Shown piece after piece: positions 1-10,908 of a DNA stretch of 64,000 bases. The stretch is from Phaeosaccion multiseriatum (taxonomy: Eukaryota > Ochrophyta, other classes): the NCBI GenBank assembly GCA_965112735.1, contig OZ218952.1:1116001-1180000 (forward strand), given 5' to 3'. The stretch's first letter is position 1; each line of letters begins with the position of its first letter. Both the position numbers and the translations under genes were made by a program. The notes under the pieces are model-generated. The model had not been told where the DNA came from and ran no database searches. It saw nothing but the letters and a program-made list of their open reading frames with translations.

Positions 1-1
1 C

Positions 2-923
2 AGCGCGGTGACCGTCTTCCTGACCGAGAGGGCCATCTTTTTCAACGAGCGGGCCAACGGGTACTACAGCACTACCACCTTCTGGCTGGCCAAGGTGCTC
101 TGCGACATACTCCCCCTGCGCGTGGTGCCCGTGAGCCTGCTCGGGAGCGTCATTTACTTTATGGTGGGGCTCCGGGCCGACGTGGGGCCCTTCTTGATCT
201 TCCTCCTCATCCTCGCCGTCACCTCCGTGGCTGGGGCGAGTGTGTGCCTGGCTTCGGGCAGCTGGATGTCCTCGTACGCCGCCGCCTCTCTCACGCCTTC
301 GCTGACCTTCACCTTCATGCTGCTCTTCGGAGGGGTGTTCGTCCAGATCGACACTCTGCCGGCCTGGCTCAGCTGGCTGCAGTACGTTTGTGAGTCAGCG
401 GGTCATGCATGAATTGAAATGACTTGCTGCCGTTTCCTGACCTCTTCTTCCTTTCTATCTGTCCCCTTGCACCCTTGCATCTCCTCCCTCCTCCCTCCCT
501 CTCACGTCCCGCTCATCACCGCTCTCGTAGACTATCTACCCTCCCACTCTTCACTGCTTTCGTAGGCTATGGCACTGCTCTATGATCCCGCGAAGTTGAT
601 GTCCCTCGGCTTATTCCTCATAATGCCCAGCCTCTCTGCCCCTCCCTATCCCTCCCCTGCTGTCACTGCCTGACCTGCACCGCCCAGCCATATTCAAGTA
701 CGCGTACGAGGCCCTGCTGATCAACGAGGTAAAGGGCCGCTTCTACCCGTGCGGACAGGCAGACCCCTCCACCACGGGCTGCCCCCTCTCGGGCGACGCC
801 TTCCTCCGCACGCAGGGCTTCAGGTCCGACCGCTTGCCCGTCGATCTGGCCATGCTCTCTGCCATCGCGCTCTTCTTCCTGCTCGTCTCCCTCTGGGGGC
901 TCAGCAGGACCAGGCTCACATAG
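2..923 (+). CDS. ABCG-family ABC transporter, C-terminal part (partial at left edge)
   Basis: Two exons are visible, <2-389 and 688-923. The donor is GTGAGT at 390 and the acceptor CAG ends at 687. The first exon encodes LTERAIFFNERANGYY and FWLAKVLCDILPLRVVP, then hydrophobic helices. This matches the ABC2 membrane domain of white/PDR-type (ABCG) half transporters. The junction restores the family's conserved FKYAYEALLINE stretch. A Cys-containing loop (CGQADPSTTGC) follows, then a last membrane helix (about residues 185-202 of the visible part) and the stop at 921-923. The nucleotide-binding domain, which lies N-terminal in ABCG proteins, would be outside the window. The substrate cannot be inferred. 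The family call is strong; whether this is a half or full transporter is unknown. Confidence 0.9.
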
Positions 924-1623
924 CTAGCTAGCTAGACAGGTCGAAGGCGGGCGTGATAGGCCCTCGTCGGGAGGCGGGGCAGAGAGCGGTTTAGCTAGTG
1001 GCTGGCAGGCTCGTTAGCAACTCGAGGTAGTTAGAAAGGAGAGCAAGAAGAAAGAGGAGGAGGGTCGTTGCCGTGACAGACACACGCGCACCCCACAGCT
1101 GGTGGTAGCAAGGCAGGGGTGAGCGCTCTGGGGGGGGGGGATGTCAGCACCAGCCAGGGGAGGCACACATGACCAGCCACGGCCAGCCAGCAGACTGCCT
1201 TGACTTGCCTCATCCAGAGGGCGGGCACTTCCATCGAGGCAGGGGGTCACTCGAGAGGGTGGGCACTTTGCTTCTCCTTTCACACCCGACCCTACGCGGT
1301 CTCGCACGCACCCACGCCGTTGTCTTGCCGCAGTGGGCAGCAGTGTATGGCAAGCGTGTCCGGTCAACAGGCACAAGTTGTGTTACACAGCCCAAAGGAA
1401 GCTTGTTGCAAACAATTCGGGGATTGACGATTATTCTTAGAAAACCTGGGTGCACAGAAGGAATGCGGAGAGGGAGGGGGAAGGAACCTCAACCCCTTGT
1501 GTCGTCGATTGTCGACCGTTACCCGACCGGCCCGACCGTCCCGCCCAAACAGGCAAGCTGAAACTGAAACCGAAACTGTTACTTTGGGGGGGCGGGGATC
1601 ATTTTATCGGATTTTGTTGTACC
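924..1623. other. Intergenic stretch between ABCG and ankyrin genes
   Basis: I see no coding exon that extends across splice sites. A short TAGC repeat follows the ABCG stop, and there is a G run near 1131-1140. Possible open frames on both strands lack family features and overlap each other. The last 200 bases probably hold the promoter and 5' leader of the ankyrin gene that starts at 1624. Confidence 0.5.
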
Positions 1624-4412
1624 ATGGCGGCGAAGGCTCGGCGCCGCTCTTCGCTCCTCGATGATCTTGTCCGGCGTAAGTCGCAGGTGGGTTTGTGTCG
1701 GCGTCGAAAACTGTTAGAGCAAGCCCCACGCGGTTTAAAGTTTTTTTTTCTCTCTCTTGATCAAAGCCTCTGTCTGACAAAGGCTTGCTAATAACGGACC
1801 ACACGTTCTTGTCTGCCACATCTATCGCTCTGTCGTGTCTTACGGGCTACAGATCGGGCCGCAGGTGGCCGAGATCGACTCCAATCCGCACCGGTTGGCG
1901 CAGTTCGGCATACTCGACCTGCTCAAGAAGAACATCGACGGGGGCTTTGAAGTCAACACACCAGGTAATGTACAAAAAGCAGAAGGAAAATGAGGACAGG
2001 ATTGTCAAATTAATGATGTAGGTTAGCAGCGGTAGCATGGGGGCAGCGCTGCGGTACTCGCAAATGAATGATCAGCCAGTAGTCTCATGGCGATTCCGCC
2101 ACCTCTTCGTCGCGGTGTAGTAATTGTGTGTATCAAGCTGCTTACAGGCCGCATCACAAGGAACCACGCTCAAAGCACCTCATCCAACTTGTCATAGTAG
2201 GACTTACTGAGCAGCCTGGACGCGCTGTTGTCTCTCTCACTCCGCCGCAGATGAAAGGCATATGACGCCTCTTCTATGGGCTGTGAGAAGTGGTCACGCA
2301 GAGGTTGGTGTCGGCGAGAGACAGGCTGATAGCCTGGCTGCTGGGTAGGACATTGTTTATCGTGTGGTTGTGGGAATGATGCTGTTTCTCTTCAATTGCA
2401 TCGTCCCACTGCTCTCTTGTCTTCTCATGCATTGACTGGGCCCACCCCACTCACTACTCCCCACCTGTGTCCCTCACTCACTCACTTACTAAAATCACCG
2501 TCGCTCACACAGGTAGCCTCATATCTCATTGAGAGCGGCGCAGACATAGAAGGAGCCGGGTACGGCGGGCTGCGGCCCCTGCACCACGCGTGCAACAGCA
2601 TACACGAAGACTGTATAGCCATGCTTCTGGAAAAGTGAGTGTGACTTCAGTCGAGTGGTGTCAGGAGGGTGTGAGCAAGAGGACAGTACTTCGAAAAGTG
2701 ATGAGTCTAGAGGAGGGTGGCTGCGGTACCCCTCGACTCACTCATGAGGAAGCCTGAGCCAGCTGCCCGCCCCAGCGCTCGGTCCCAAACCCTCACGAAC
2801 CCCCCCCTCGATACCAATATCCTTGACTTGAATGGTACTTAACTTGGGTCTCCTCGTCACAGAGGTGCGGACCCCAACGCCGAGGACGAGCTGGGCTGCT
2901 CTTCCATGCATTACGCTGCCTCCCGGGGGGTACTCAACATCATCACTAGGCTCCTTGAGAAGGTGAGAGGAGGAGGGGCTGAGGGAGGGGGAACTTGTAG
3001 TGACTTGTAGAGGAGGGGCGGAGGGAGGGGTGGCAAGGAGGAGGAGGAAGTAAGAGGCCATTGCGGGTTAGTGTTCACCCTCGTATGGCCTCGGGCTTAG
3101 GTTGGGCGGAATCGTGTGAGTGTGTGTGCGTCTGTGAGTGCGTGCATACATGACATACACATACGGAAAGGAAATTTGGGGGGCACGGACGGTCAGCCCT
3201 ACTGTAGGCAGCAGCCAACGGACAGCGAGATGATAGATGACAGCCAACGGACAGCAAAATGAAAGCCCGGTGGAGCGATAGGTGTGGCCGAGTTTCAGCC
3301 ATGAAGAAGCATACATGGCGGCAGAGGTGCTATCTTCTTTCACCCTCCTCATCGTCTTCTTCTCTTCTCTTCTCTTCCATCTGGTACCTTCGCTCTCCCC
3401 CTGCCCTTGCGCGGACCATCCATCCACTACCATCCGCCGTACGTACCCAGGACTCCTCCCCCACCTCGGCCAACCACGCCGGCGTAACTCCGCTCCACAA
3501 GGCCTGCGCTTTCGGACACGTGGCGGTGCGTTCGTTTGTCTCCCACATGCGCTGTCCGTTCTGCTCTTCTCTGCTCTAGCAGCGCTCTACTCTACTCTGT
3601 GGAGAGCGTGAAGCCCCCATCTATTCACTCGCCTAACCAACAACATCTACATACATATGTGTGTGTGCGTGTGTGTGTGCGTGTGTGTGTGCGTGTGCTT
3701 GCGTTCAGGTGGTGAAGAGGCTTCTTGCCGCGGAGGCCGACCCCAACTTTGGAGACAAGAAAGGGAACACGCCCCTCCACGTAGCGTCTCGAGCAGGGTA
3801 AGTGGACTAGGCATCTGCAGTCGCCAACCTGCTGCTCCGTTTGCTGAGGGAGGGCCGGCGGGGCAAGGCTCCCTCCACTTCTCCTCTACTCTCAAGCATC
3901 ACCGCAATACATGCCATGCAGCCCCTTCTCCTCCCGTCGGTGTATCTCCAGCCGCTGCTGCTGCTGTTGTCGCCTGGCTGTGTACCCCGCCACACGACTT
4001 GCTCAGCTCCTCATCTCCAACCCCTTCATCCAAACCCCTTGATCTTTCGTCCTCCTCTCCCTCCATCCATCCACTGCCATCTATCCGTCGCTTCAGCTTC
4101 GACGCCGTCGTTACGCTCATCAAGGACAAGGGAGGAGACGTAAGCAAGGCCAATCAGGTGTGTGTGTGTATGTGTGTATGTGTGTCTGCAACGCGCCCTC
4201 ATCCCCAGAGTGTTGAGCGTAGAAAGATGGGTGTTTTGTATTCGTATTCATTGCGTCCCCACCAAGCAATGTGTGCCTCTCTCATGCCCGTATACCTTCA
4301 GTCCGTCCTCCTTACCTCTGCTGCCCTTGGCTTCTGACTCTGGACCCCACAGGCCGGTAAGAAGCCCGCGGATCTTGCCCTCTCTCCCTCCACCGCAGCC
4401 CTCCTCGCTTGA
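1624..4412 (+). CDS. Ankyrin-repeat protein, nine exons
   Basis: Exons are 1624-1686, 1853-1964, 2251-2303, 2513-2634, 2863-2962, 3451-3525, 3709-3797, 4097-4157 and 4353-4412. All junctions are GT..AG and in phase, giving 244 residues. The start ATG follows ACC (ACCATGG). After a basic N-terminus (MAAKARRRSSLLDDL), successive ankyrin repeats can be read: MTPLLWAVRSGHAE, GLRPLHHACNSIHEDCIAMLLEK, CSSMHYAASRGVLNIITRLL, GVTPLHKACAFGHVAVVKRLL and GNTPLHVASRAGFDAVVTLI. The protein ends with KKPADLALSPSTAALLA. The TPLH/A and GxD..NA signatures are typical. The family mediates protein-protein contacts, and no catalytic domain is present. The partner is unknown. Introns are short and contain GT or CT tracts. 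Exon limits are inferred, but frame and repeat register agree throughout. Confidence 0.85.
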
Positions 4413-4559
4413 GGGGCTGAGGGGATGGTAGTGGATGGGCAGGGCCGCCTCCTCGCCTGAGGGACGGGGGGGGGGTGGCAGTGGATGGGGCGGGGAGGCC
4501 GCCGGCACAGGAGGGTTTCCGAGGCGGGAGGGACCGAACGTAGATTCTAAGGATGACGT

Positions 4560-4830
4560 CATGATGACGGCATGTAGTAGCTGATGGACTGATGGCAGCG
4601 GATGGCAAGCTGACGGTAAGCTGATGTAAGCTTGGTGGGCTGATGGCAGCTGATGGTACGCGGACTGCAGCTGATGGACTGATGGTAAGCTGTAGAAAGC
4701 GGATGGTAAGCTGATGGACTGATGGCAGCTGATGGTATGCTGATGGCAGCTGGTGGACTGATGGTAAGTTGATAGAAAGCGGATGGTAGCTGGTGGACTA
4801 ATGGCAGCTGATGGTAAGCTGATGGTGGGT
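4560..4830. repeat. Degenerate GATGG/AGCTGATGG minisatellite
   Basis: About 270 bp are built from imperfect units such as CTGATGGCAGCTGATGGTA and AGCGGATGGTAAGCTGATGG. The composition is uneven, with GATGG recurring every 8-14 bases. Related short motifs occur in introns elsewhere in the window. Confidence 0.8.
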
Positions 4831-5520
4831 ACAAGCCACAGTCAAGGAAGGAAGAGTTTCTGTACTTGCCTCGACAATCACCATAGCATTAGGAATACTT
4901 AACAACCAACCACCAACTATTTCAACGATGCGCACTCGCAACAAGTGGAGTCTCAGTCATGCCCTCTCCTCGCCCACCTGCACAGCCACCGAGTGCACAA
5001 CCACGGAGACGAATTTGAGGCCCGCCCTATGGCCTCCGCCAATGCCTCCCCAAGTTGTCCACCCACCCACCGCACCGCAGCCCTCACCCCTCGCTTCCAC
5101 CCGCCAACAAGTCAACAGGACCGTCTTGTGCTATCCTCTTGTCCTCTCCCTCTTCCCGATGATGCCGTGCCCTTCAGCAAGACAGGTCTCCCCCAGCCCT
5201 TCAGCAATCCCCTCCCTCCTGGAGAGCCCACCTCCCCTCGGGGGTCCCCCCCCCTTCTAGAGGGGTGAGCACTGTCCAACAAGCCTGACCACGGAAAGGG
5301 TTTCTGAGCACCATCCAGTGAGCCTCGCCATCCTGGGGTTCCTTCTCATCCTCCCTTCTCTGTGGCTCACTTGAGGGAAGGCCATCAGGTACGGAGAATC
5401 ACAACAACCACACAACCAACCAAAACCGTTTCCTCCATCCATCTCGATACTGATGCGGGTCAGGTGGTGGGGTTGTGTTGATGTGTTGGTGGTCTGACTC
5501 ACTCACTCACTTACACCAGG

Positions 5521-5684
5521 TACTGACTGACTGACTGACTGCCTGACTGCCTGACTGACTGACTGACTGACTGACTGACTGACTGACTGACTGACTGACT
5601 GACTGACTGACTGACTGACTGACTGACTGACTGACTGCCTGACTGACTGACTGACTGACGGACTGACTGACTGACTTGACTGCC
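5521..5684. repeat. (CTGA)n tetranucleotide array
   Basis: A nearly perfect CTGA array with occasional CTGC interruptions. Read on the minus strand it gives an artefactual open frame of Ser-Val-Ser-Gln repeats, which should not be annotated as protein. Confidence 0.95.
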
Positions 5685-5955
5685 CGTCCCATCCCGCCGG
5701 ATGAAGGCCGAGCGCACGGATACTCCTTTCCTTCCCCCCCGCCCCCCCCCCTCCTCCACCTCTCCCTCTTGCCCCCTTTCTCCTCCTTGCAGTTCGTGCG
5801 TGCGTGAGTGCGTGGGTGCGTGGGTGGGTGGGTGCGTGGGTGCGTCGGTGCATCCTCCCCAATAAGCCAACAAACGGACCACATCGTGGGGCAGGGCCCT
5901 CCAAGGCAGAACGTCTCCTTTGGGATGCGAGACTGCTCCGAGCCGGCTTGGCAAC

Positions 5956-6030
5956 AGGCATATGGGCAACAGGCCAGGACAGGCATATGGGCAACAGGCC
6001 AGGACAGGCATATGGGCAATAGGCCCAGGC
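5956..6030. repeat. Three tandem copies of a 25-bp CATATG-containing unit
   Basis: Each unit reads AGGCATATGGGCAACAGGCC followed by five more bases, and the third copy has diverged. The GGCATATGGGC core reappears in introns near 28470, 31755 and 35380-35440. Confidence 0.8.
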
Positions 6031-6173
6031 AGGCCTTTGGGGTGTGGGGTCAACGGGTCGGCGTTCTCTCCTTCCCGTGTGCGTAGCCTCCCAGTGGCCG
6101 CCCATCCATCTTCCGTGGGGCTTGAAACTGTTCGTTCGACCCGAATCACTTTGCGTGTAATGCGACGGTCTCA

Positions 6174-7352
6174 TCATTGCTTGCTCATGTTCTTCTCCTT
6201 CTTCTTGTCGTTCCACCGGCGGCGGAGGGGGCGAAGGACCACCCTCTTGGCCGCCACTGCACACGCCACGAGCAACCTCCAGGGCAGCACTAGGTAGAGC
6301 CGCAGCACGCCCCCCACAGACAGCTGCAGTAGCTCCTCTCGGAGAGCTGCTCTCTCTTGCTCTCGTGTTCTGTTCCTCTCCCCAGCAGCACCAGCGGTCG
6401 TCGACGTGCTTCTCCTCCGTGGCCGGTCGGGCATATCGCCATACAGACCAGCAGTGGTGCCAGTGCATGATGATGGTGACGATAATCGCACCCCCTCCCC
6501 CCGTCCCTCCTCCTCCTCCTTTTCTTCCTCCTCCCTCCTGCTCGGTCTCTGTGGGGCTGCTCCAAGCAAAGCCGCTAAGCGAGCACGGGCACGGGGCTCC
6601 ATATCACGATAGAGACGCGACTCCTCCTTCCTCACGCCTTCCAAGTGAAGGGCAGCGGCACCAGCACTGGACGCATCGGGTGCCATCTTGACCGCGTGAG
6701 CGAGGTCTGCACGAGCTCTATCGAAGTTGCCCAGGCCAAAGTGAGCCTGACCCCTTCGAGAGAGGGCCTTGAAGCACGAGCCATCCAGAGAGAGGGCCTG
6801 GGGAGGGGGGTGGAGAGGGAAGGGGGACAGAGGCAAATAGGGGGCAAGAGGTGAGGTAGGTGGGCCAGCGAGAGGGGCGGAGAGGGAGAGGGAGAGGGAG
6901 AGAGAAGGAGAGAGAGATAGGGAGAGAAAAAAGAGAGAGGGGAGAGAGAAGAGAGAGATGGATATCGAGAAAAGGGCCGTCATCATCAGGTGGCTGGGCG
7001 AGAAAGTGTGCTTAAATGCTTACCACGTTGCAGAGCTCCACTACCCGGCAGTACTTTTTCATGGCCAGCATACACGCGGCAAGGTTGCACAGCACTGGAA
7101 GCTGAAGCTCATACATCGTAGAGTCCATTTGCGGCCCGTCCTCTTCCCCCGAAAGTGCAGCGGCCTCGCTGCTCCTTTTCGGATTCAAGCCGGCCAGGCA
7201 TTGCATGTAGGTGCTGCAGGCCTTCTCGTATCTGGCACGGGCCAGCAGCAGCAGTGAAGTGGTGGCGGGTGGGGAGGAGAAGGGGGATGAGAGGCAACAC
7301 TTCCCCCGCTTCTAGAAAAAAAGGTGAAGTACCCCCATTCGAAATGAACCCT

Positions 7353-7393
<41 letters not shown>

Positions 7394-7897
7394 CCTCTCT
7401 CCCTCTCCCTCATTCTCTCTCTGTATGCAATAAGTTTCCACTCACCTCCCCTCCCTGTACTGCTCGTTGCCTCGCAGTCGAGTCTCCTCGGCCCACTTCC
7501 TCTTCTCCTCCTTGTCCATGTGCTGCACCTCCCTCGCCGCCATCTTCACCGCACCGTTCATGTCTAGGCGCCGAATCTCGTCTTCGCTTGCTGGGGCCAG
7601 GCGTCCGTCTGGCAGCTTCCTCTTCAGCTCCGCCACCATCCTCTTAGGGCCTTTTCCACCTCCTTCAGTGGATTGAGCTGGGAACTCGCCATTCTGCTGT
7701 GGATCTCCCGACACTGCCGCTTTGGCAGCAGTCTCATTCATCGTGCGGAGGATGCGACTGACCACACCCTCCTCCTCCTGCTCCTGCCGCCAATGGTGCC
7801 CGTTCTTGGCCTCCACCTTCCCTGGGACCTCCTCGTCGTGGCAAGGGGCCAGGCAGGCCATCTCTCCCCCTGCCTCCCCCATGGGAGAGAGGTGCAT
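6174..7897 (-). CDS. TPR protein with C-terminal hydrophobic anchor
   Basis: Exons on the minus strand are 7446-7897, 7024-7231 and 6174-6797, in phase, giving 427 residues. The N-terminal 140 residues are charged and unrecognised. From about residue 140 the sequence EETRLRGNEQYREGRYEKA.. begins a three-TPR unit. It continues with LPVLCNLAACMLAMKKYCRVVELCNVALSLD and CFKALSRRGQAHFGLGNFDRARADL. This arrangement resembles the TPR clamp of FKBP/co-chaperone proteins, which binds Hsp70/Hsp90 C-termini. I infer a possible chaperone link but see no catalytic domain. A hydrophobic segment (LYLVLPWRLLVACAVAAK) near residues 386-403 is followed by a basic tail, which suggests a tail-anchored membrane protein. 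The start ATG at 7897 is the first in this frame but is not proven. Confidence 0.8.
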
Positions 7898-8193
7898 GAT
7901 CGGATGTGCAAGTCGCTCAACTGCCCAGTTGTCATTTGAGGAAGGGACGGATGTGAAATGCTGGTACCAACTCCCTCAAATGGGAATCCAAATGGGGAGG
8001 GAAAATTGATCCTTCTCTCGCTCTAGCACAGAGGTGACTGCATACTTTATACCGCACAGTATTCTTGGTTAAGGTGGGGTCCAGCAACCGAGAGAGAACA
8101 AACGACTCGGACAGAAGAAGCAGACGAGGACGACCTCAGTGGCGCAGGAGGATTCTTCTCCCCGCTGCGACACCAACTGAGGATATCATCCCT
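7898..8193. promoter_or_regulatory. Divergent promoter region (TPR / DUF1990 genes)
   Basis: The 296 bases between the two inferred start codons must carry both promoters. An AT-rich TTTATACC lies near 8047, about 147 bases before the DUF1990 ATG. No element can be assigned with confidence. Confidence 0.45.
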
Positions 8194-9898
8194 ATGTGTA
8201 GGCTCCTATTACTTGCTGTAGTGTTCTGTTCCGGTCCGTGTCTAGCGATGGCAGCAGCAGGAGCAACAGGAAATGGCCTGGCAAGCGCACGGGGAGCACC
8301 AACGACAAAAGCAGGAGAGGACGCCGAACCAGTTGAAAGCGGGACAGAGGAGGTGCATTGCAAGGGAACGGGGGGCTTCTGGCTACCCAATATTCGCCTA
8401 TGGCCACACTCCAAAGCCTACTTGGCAGGTGAGGAGAGCGTCGAGCCTGTCCGTCATCGCGTGGGACCGAGGGAACGCGCACGTTCTTCAGCTTTTGCTT
8501 GCTCTCTGTATCTCTCTTTCTGCCTCTCTCTTCCCCCTCTCTCCTTCTTTCTCACCCCCATCTCTGCTTCTCGGGCTTACTCCCCCTCCCTCTGTCGCTC
8601 TCGCCCTCCCTCTCGCTCTGTCTGTCTCTCTCCATCTCTCCTTGTGGGCGTACCTGTGCGTCAGACTACATGCAGCGGCTCAAGGACAGACGCTTCAATT
8701 GCCCAAAGGCCATCAAAGGAATAACCGCGATGCAACCCCCCATTGCCGCCGAGCCTCTGGCGAGCGCTCCCCCGGGCGGGTACCGCATCAACCACAGACG
8801 CACACGGCTGGGCAAGGGAGAGGATTGCTACCGAAGAGCCGTGCAGGTTGGTGTGTTCTCTCGCACCTTTCTTCCGCATCTTCCTTCACCGTGTCTGCCT
8901 TGCTTTGGCGTTCGTATACCCGTCTCCCTCCCTCCCTCCCCGAATCTCTTTACCGGCTCTTCCTTCCTCAAGGATGTCACCATCTGCGAGGACTGATTGC
9001 GCCACGCATGGTAGCAAGCTGTTAGCACGCCCCCTTCCCCCAACGACCACCCTAATCATCATTGTGCTCCCCCTTGCATGCCCACCTACCCACTACCTAC
9101 ATCCGTTCGCCTCACGCTTTCCTACCACACGCAACCAAACAAACCAACAAACCAAGGCCCTTCAAACCGGAGATGTAGTGAACCTGCTGGGATGGGCGCG
9201 GCTCCTATTCCAGGAGACAGACCACACTCGCTGGAGCACACATAAAGAAGCAGCAGCAGCAGCGGCGGCAGGAGTAGGAGGAGGGGTGCCGACCTCCGTG
9301 GTGACACACGTCAAGTGCCTGTGCTTCTGGATAGCCAACCCCTGTCGTCTTGTCAACGCGCAGTGGGACGCACGGGCCCCACGGGACGGCCCCGTCCCAA
9401 TGACTTACTCCAGCCTGGCCTTCTGCACGCTGGAGGGACACATGCTCGCGGGGGAGGAGAGGTGCGTGCGTGCGTGCGTTTGAGTGTGCGTGCGTGCGTG
9501 TGTGCGAGAGAGTGGGGGCAAGCGTCCCTTCTCTCTCCACCCTCACCCCCACCCCGGTCTCCCTACCCCTCTCCCTCCCTCTCGCGCTGCCGAGCTTGCT
9601 TGTTCTTTCCTTCCCTCCTCACCACCACAGCCTCCCTTCTCCCTTCTCTCCCTCCCTTCCTCCCTCCCTCCCTCCCTCCCTTCGCCCGTCCTTCTCCCTC
9701 CCCCTCCCTCATAGGTTCAGCGTCGAGTGGCACGACTCTGACGACTCCGTCGTGCTGGACATGTTCTCTGTGGCCAAGGGAGCGGGGCCCCTCGGGGCTC
9801 TCATCCTGCCCCTGTGCCGGCCCCTGCAGAAGGCCTTCTTCAGAGGGGTGGAGGCCGCCATGCAGCGCCTTCTTGGGGCTGGAGACGTGCCAGTCTGA
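8194..9898 (+). CDS. DUF1990-family protein with signal peptide
   Basis: Exons are 8194-8428, 8665-8846, 9157-9461 and 9715-9898, giving 301 residues. The ATG chosen opens a hydrophobic leader (MCRLLLLAVVFCSGPCLA), so the protein should enter the secretory or plastid pathway. The mature part follows the DUF1990 pattern: GGYRINHRRTRLGKGEDCYRRAVQAL, then NLLGWARL, NPCRLV, FCTLEGHMLAGEERFSVEW, and finally PLCRPLQKAFFRGVEAAMQR. The domain occurs in bacteria and plants, and its biochemical function is not established. An in-frame ATG-less extension upstream to 8065 exists but would bury the leader. The last exon and its downstream flank are duplicated twice elsewhere in the window (12970-13320 and 27478-27770). 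Confidence 0.87.
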
Positions 9899-10180
9899 GG
9901 GGGTGTGTGTGTATGCGTACCTGCGTGCGTGCGTGCCTCTAGGCCATGCTTGGGGCCCGTCAGCCATATCTGGATCCTGACACCTGGCTGTGAGGTTGTG
10001 CCATGTGTGTCCTCTCGCTGAACCGAAGCAATGGGGTGTGGCTCTGCTGCTTGTTCGCTCTTTGAACAAGTTTCGGCCTTTCTGCCCTCGGTCGAGAGCC
10101 GGTGAGTGGGCCTTCGCATACCGAAAAGGTCTTCAGGTGAAGAGCCGAGGAGACTTTATTGTGGATTTAATAGGAATCAT
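9761..10180 (+). repeat. DUF1990 3' cassette, resident copy
   Basis: This comprises most of the DUF1990 last exon plus about 280 bp of 3' flank, including CGCTCTTTGAACAAG and TTCGGCCTTTCT. Related segments occur at 12970-13320 (same strand) and 27478-27770 (opposite strand). This copy encodes the intact protein end. Confidence 0.8.
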
Positions 10181-10318
10181 CTAGAAAGTGAATCTGGGGC
10201 CCACGAGAGGCCGGTTACAGAGGAGGTGCAAGACCGGCGCCGCGGTTGAGCCGAACTCAGGAAGGCGCGCTCTCGCTCTTAGAGCCTAGGCGAGGAGAAC
10301 AACGAGCCGAGGAGATGA

Positions 10319-10690
10319 TCGACCCCTGACACGCTATCCGCTAACGCTATCGCCGGCGCCAGCCGGCACGCTATCCGCTATCTCCGGCGCGCTATCCGCT
10401 ATCGCCGGCGCAGCCGGCTCGCTATCCGCTATCGCCGGCGCGCAGCCGGCTCGCTATCCGCTATCGCCGGCGCCAGCCGGCGCGCTATCCGCTATCGCCA
10501 GCGTCAGCTGCTACCGCACCGGGGGGGGGGGGGGGGGAGAGCTGACGCCAGCCGGCGCGCTATCCGCTATCGGCCGGCGCCAGCCGGCACGCTATCCGCT
10601 ATTGGCCGGCGGCCGATAGCGCGCTATCGGGCCCGCCGGGGCGCGATAGCGCGCTATCGAGAATGTGAGCGATAGCGTGTCAGGGGTCGA
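10319..10690. mobile_element. Family A TIR element (MITE-like, 372 bp) with 6-bp target duplication
   Basis: Both ends carry the 20-bp terminal inverted repeat TCGACCCCTGACACGCTATC (10319-10338 and its complement at 10671-10690). AGATGA flanks it directly on both sides (10313-10318 and 10691-10696), as expected of a target-site duplication. The inside is a tandem array of about 31-bp units. Each unit has a doubled 7-mer (GCTATCC then GCTATCG) followed by a GC-rich palindrome (CCGGCGCCAGCCGG). A 17-base G run lies near 10521-10537. There is no coding capacity, so it would be non-autonomous. It sits between the DUF1990 and PPR genes. Confidence 0.85.
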
Positions 10691-10908
10691 AGATGAGAAC
10701 CGCACGTGAAGAACCAACACGCCATTCTCGGCTGACTCGTCCAGCACAGATGGCATCAAAAAAAAAAAAAAAAACAAAAAAAAAGTCTCTCTGCTAATAA
10801 GGTCGTAGAAACAGGCCGTGCGTCCCCTCATCTTCCTCTTTGTGGTCTTCAGGTGGAGTCCTGCGCAAGGAAGGAATAAATCGTGAGTTAAAACAAGGAG
10901 CCAAAGCC

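Larger units (their letters stand above)
4413..6173. other. Repeat-rich convergent spacer
   Basis: The spacer lies between the 3' ends of the ankyrin gene (+) and the TPR gene (-). It holds a degenerate GATGG-based minisatellite (4560-4830), a CTGA array (5521-5684), a GTGGGTGCGT-like tract (5796-5850) and three copies of a 25-bp unit containing CATATG (5956-6030). Open frames at 4928-5270 overlap in two phases, are Pro/Ser-rich and show no family signature. I do not call a gene here. Confidence 0.55.

Noticed and set aside
4928-5270. Two overlapping Pro-rich plus-strand frames
   Set aside because: Two phases overlap, composition is low-complexity, and no splice-linked partner exon or family motif was found.
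5503-6468. Minus-strand frame of Ser-Val-Ser-Gln repeats
   Set aside because: It arises only from the CTGA array, with no conserved sequence on either side.
10840-10908. Upstream extension of the PPR frame
   Set aside because: It begins only with TTG, whereas the ATG at 10909 has a good GCC context.
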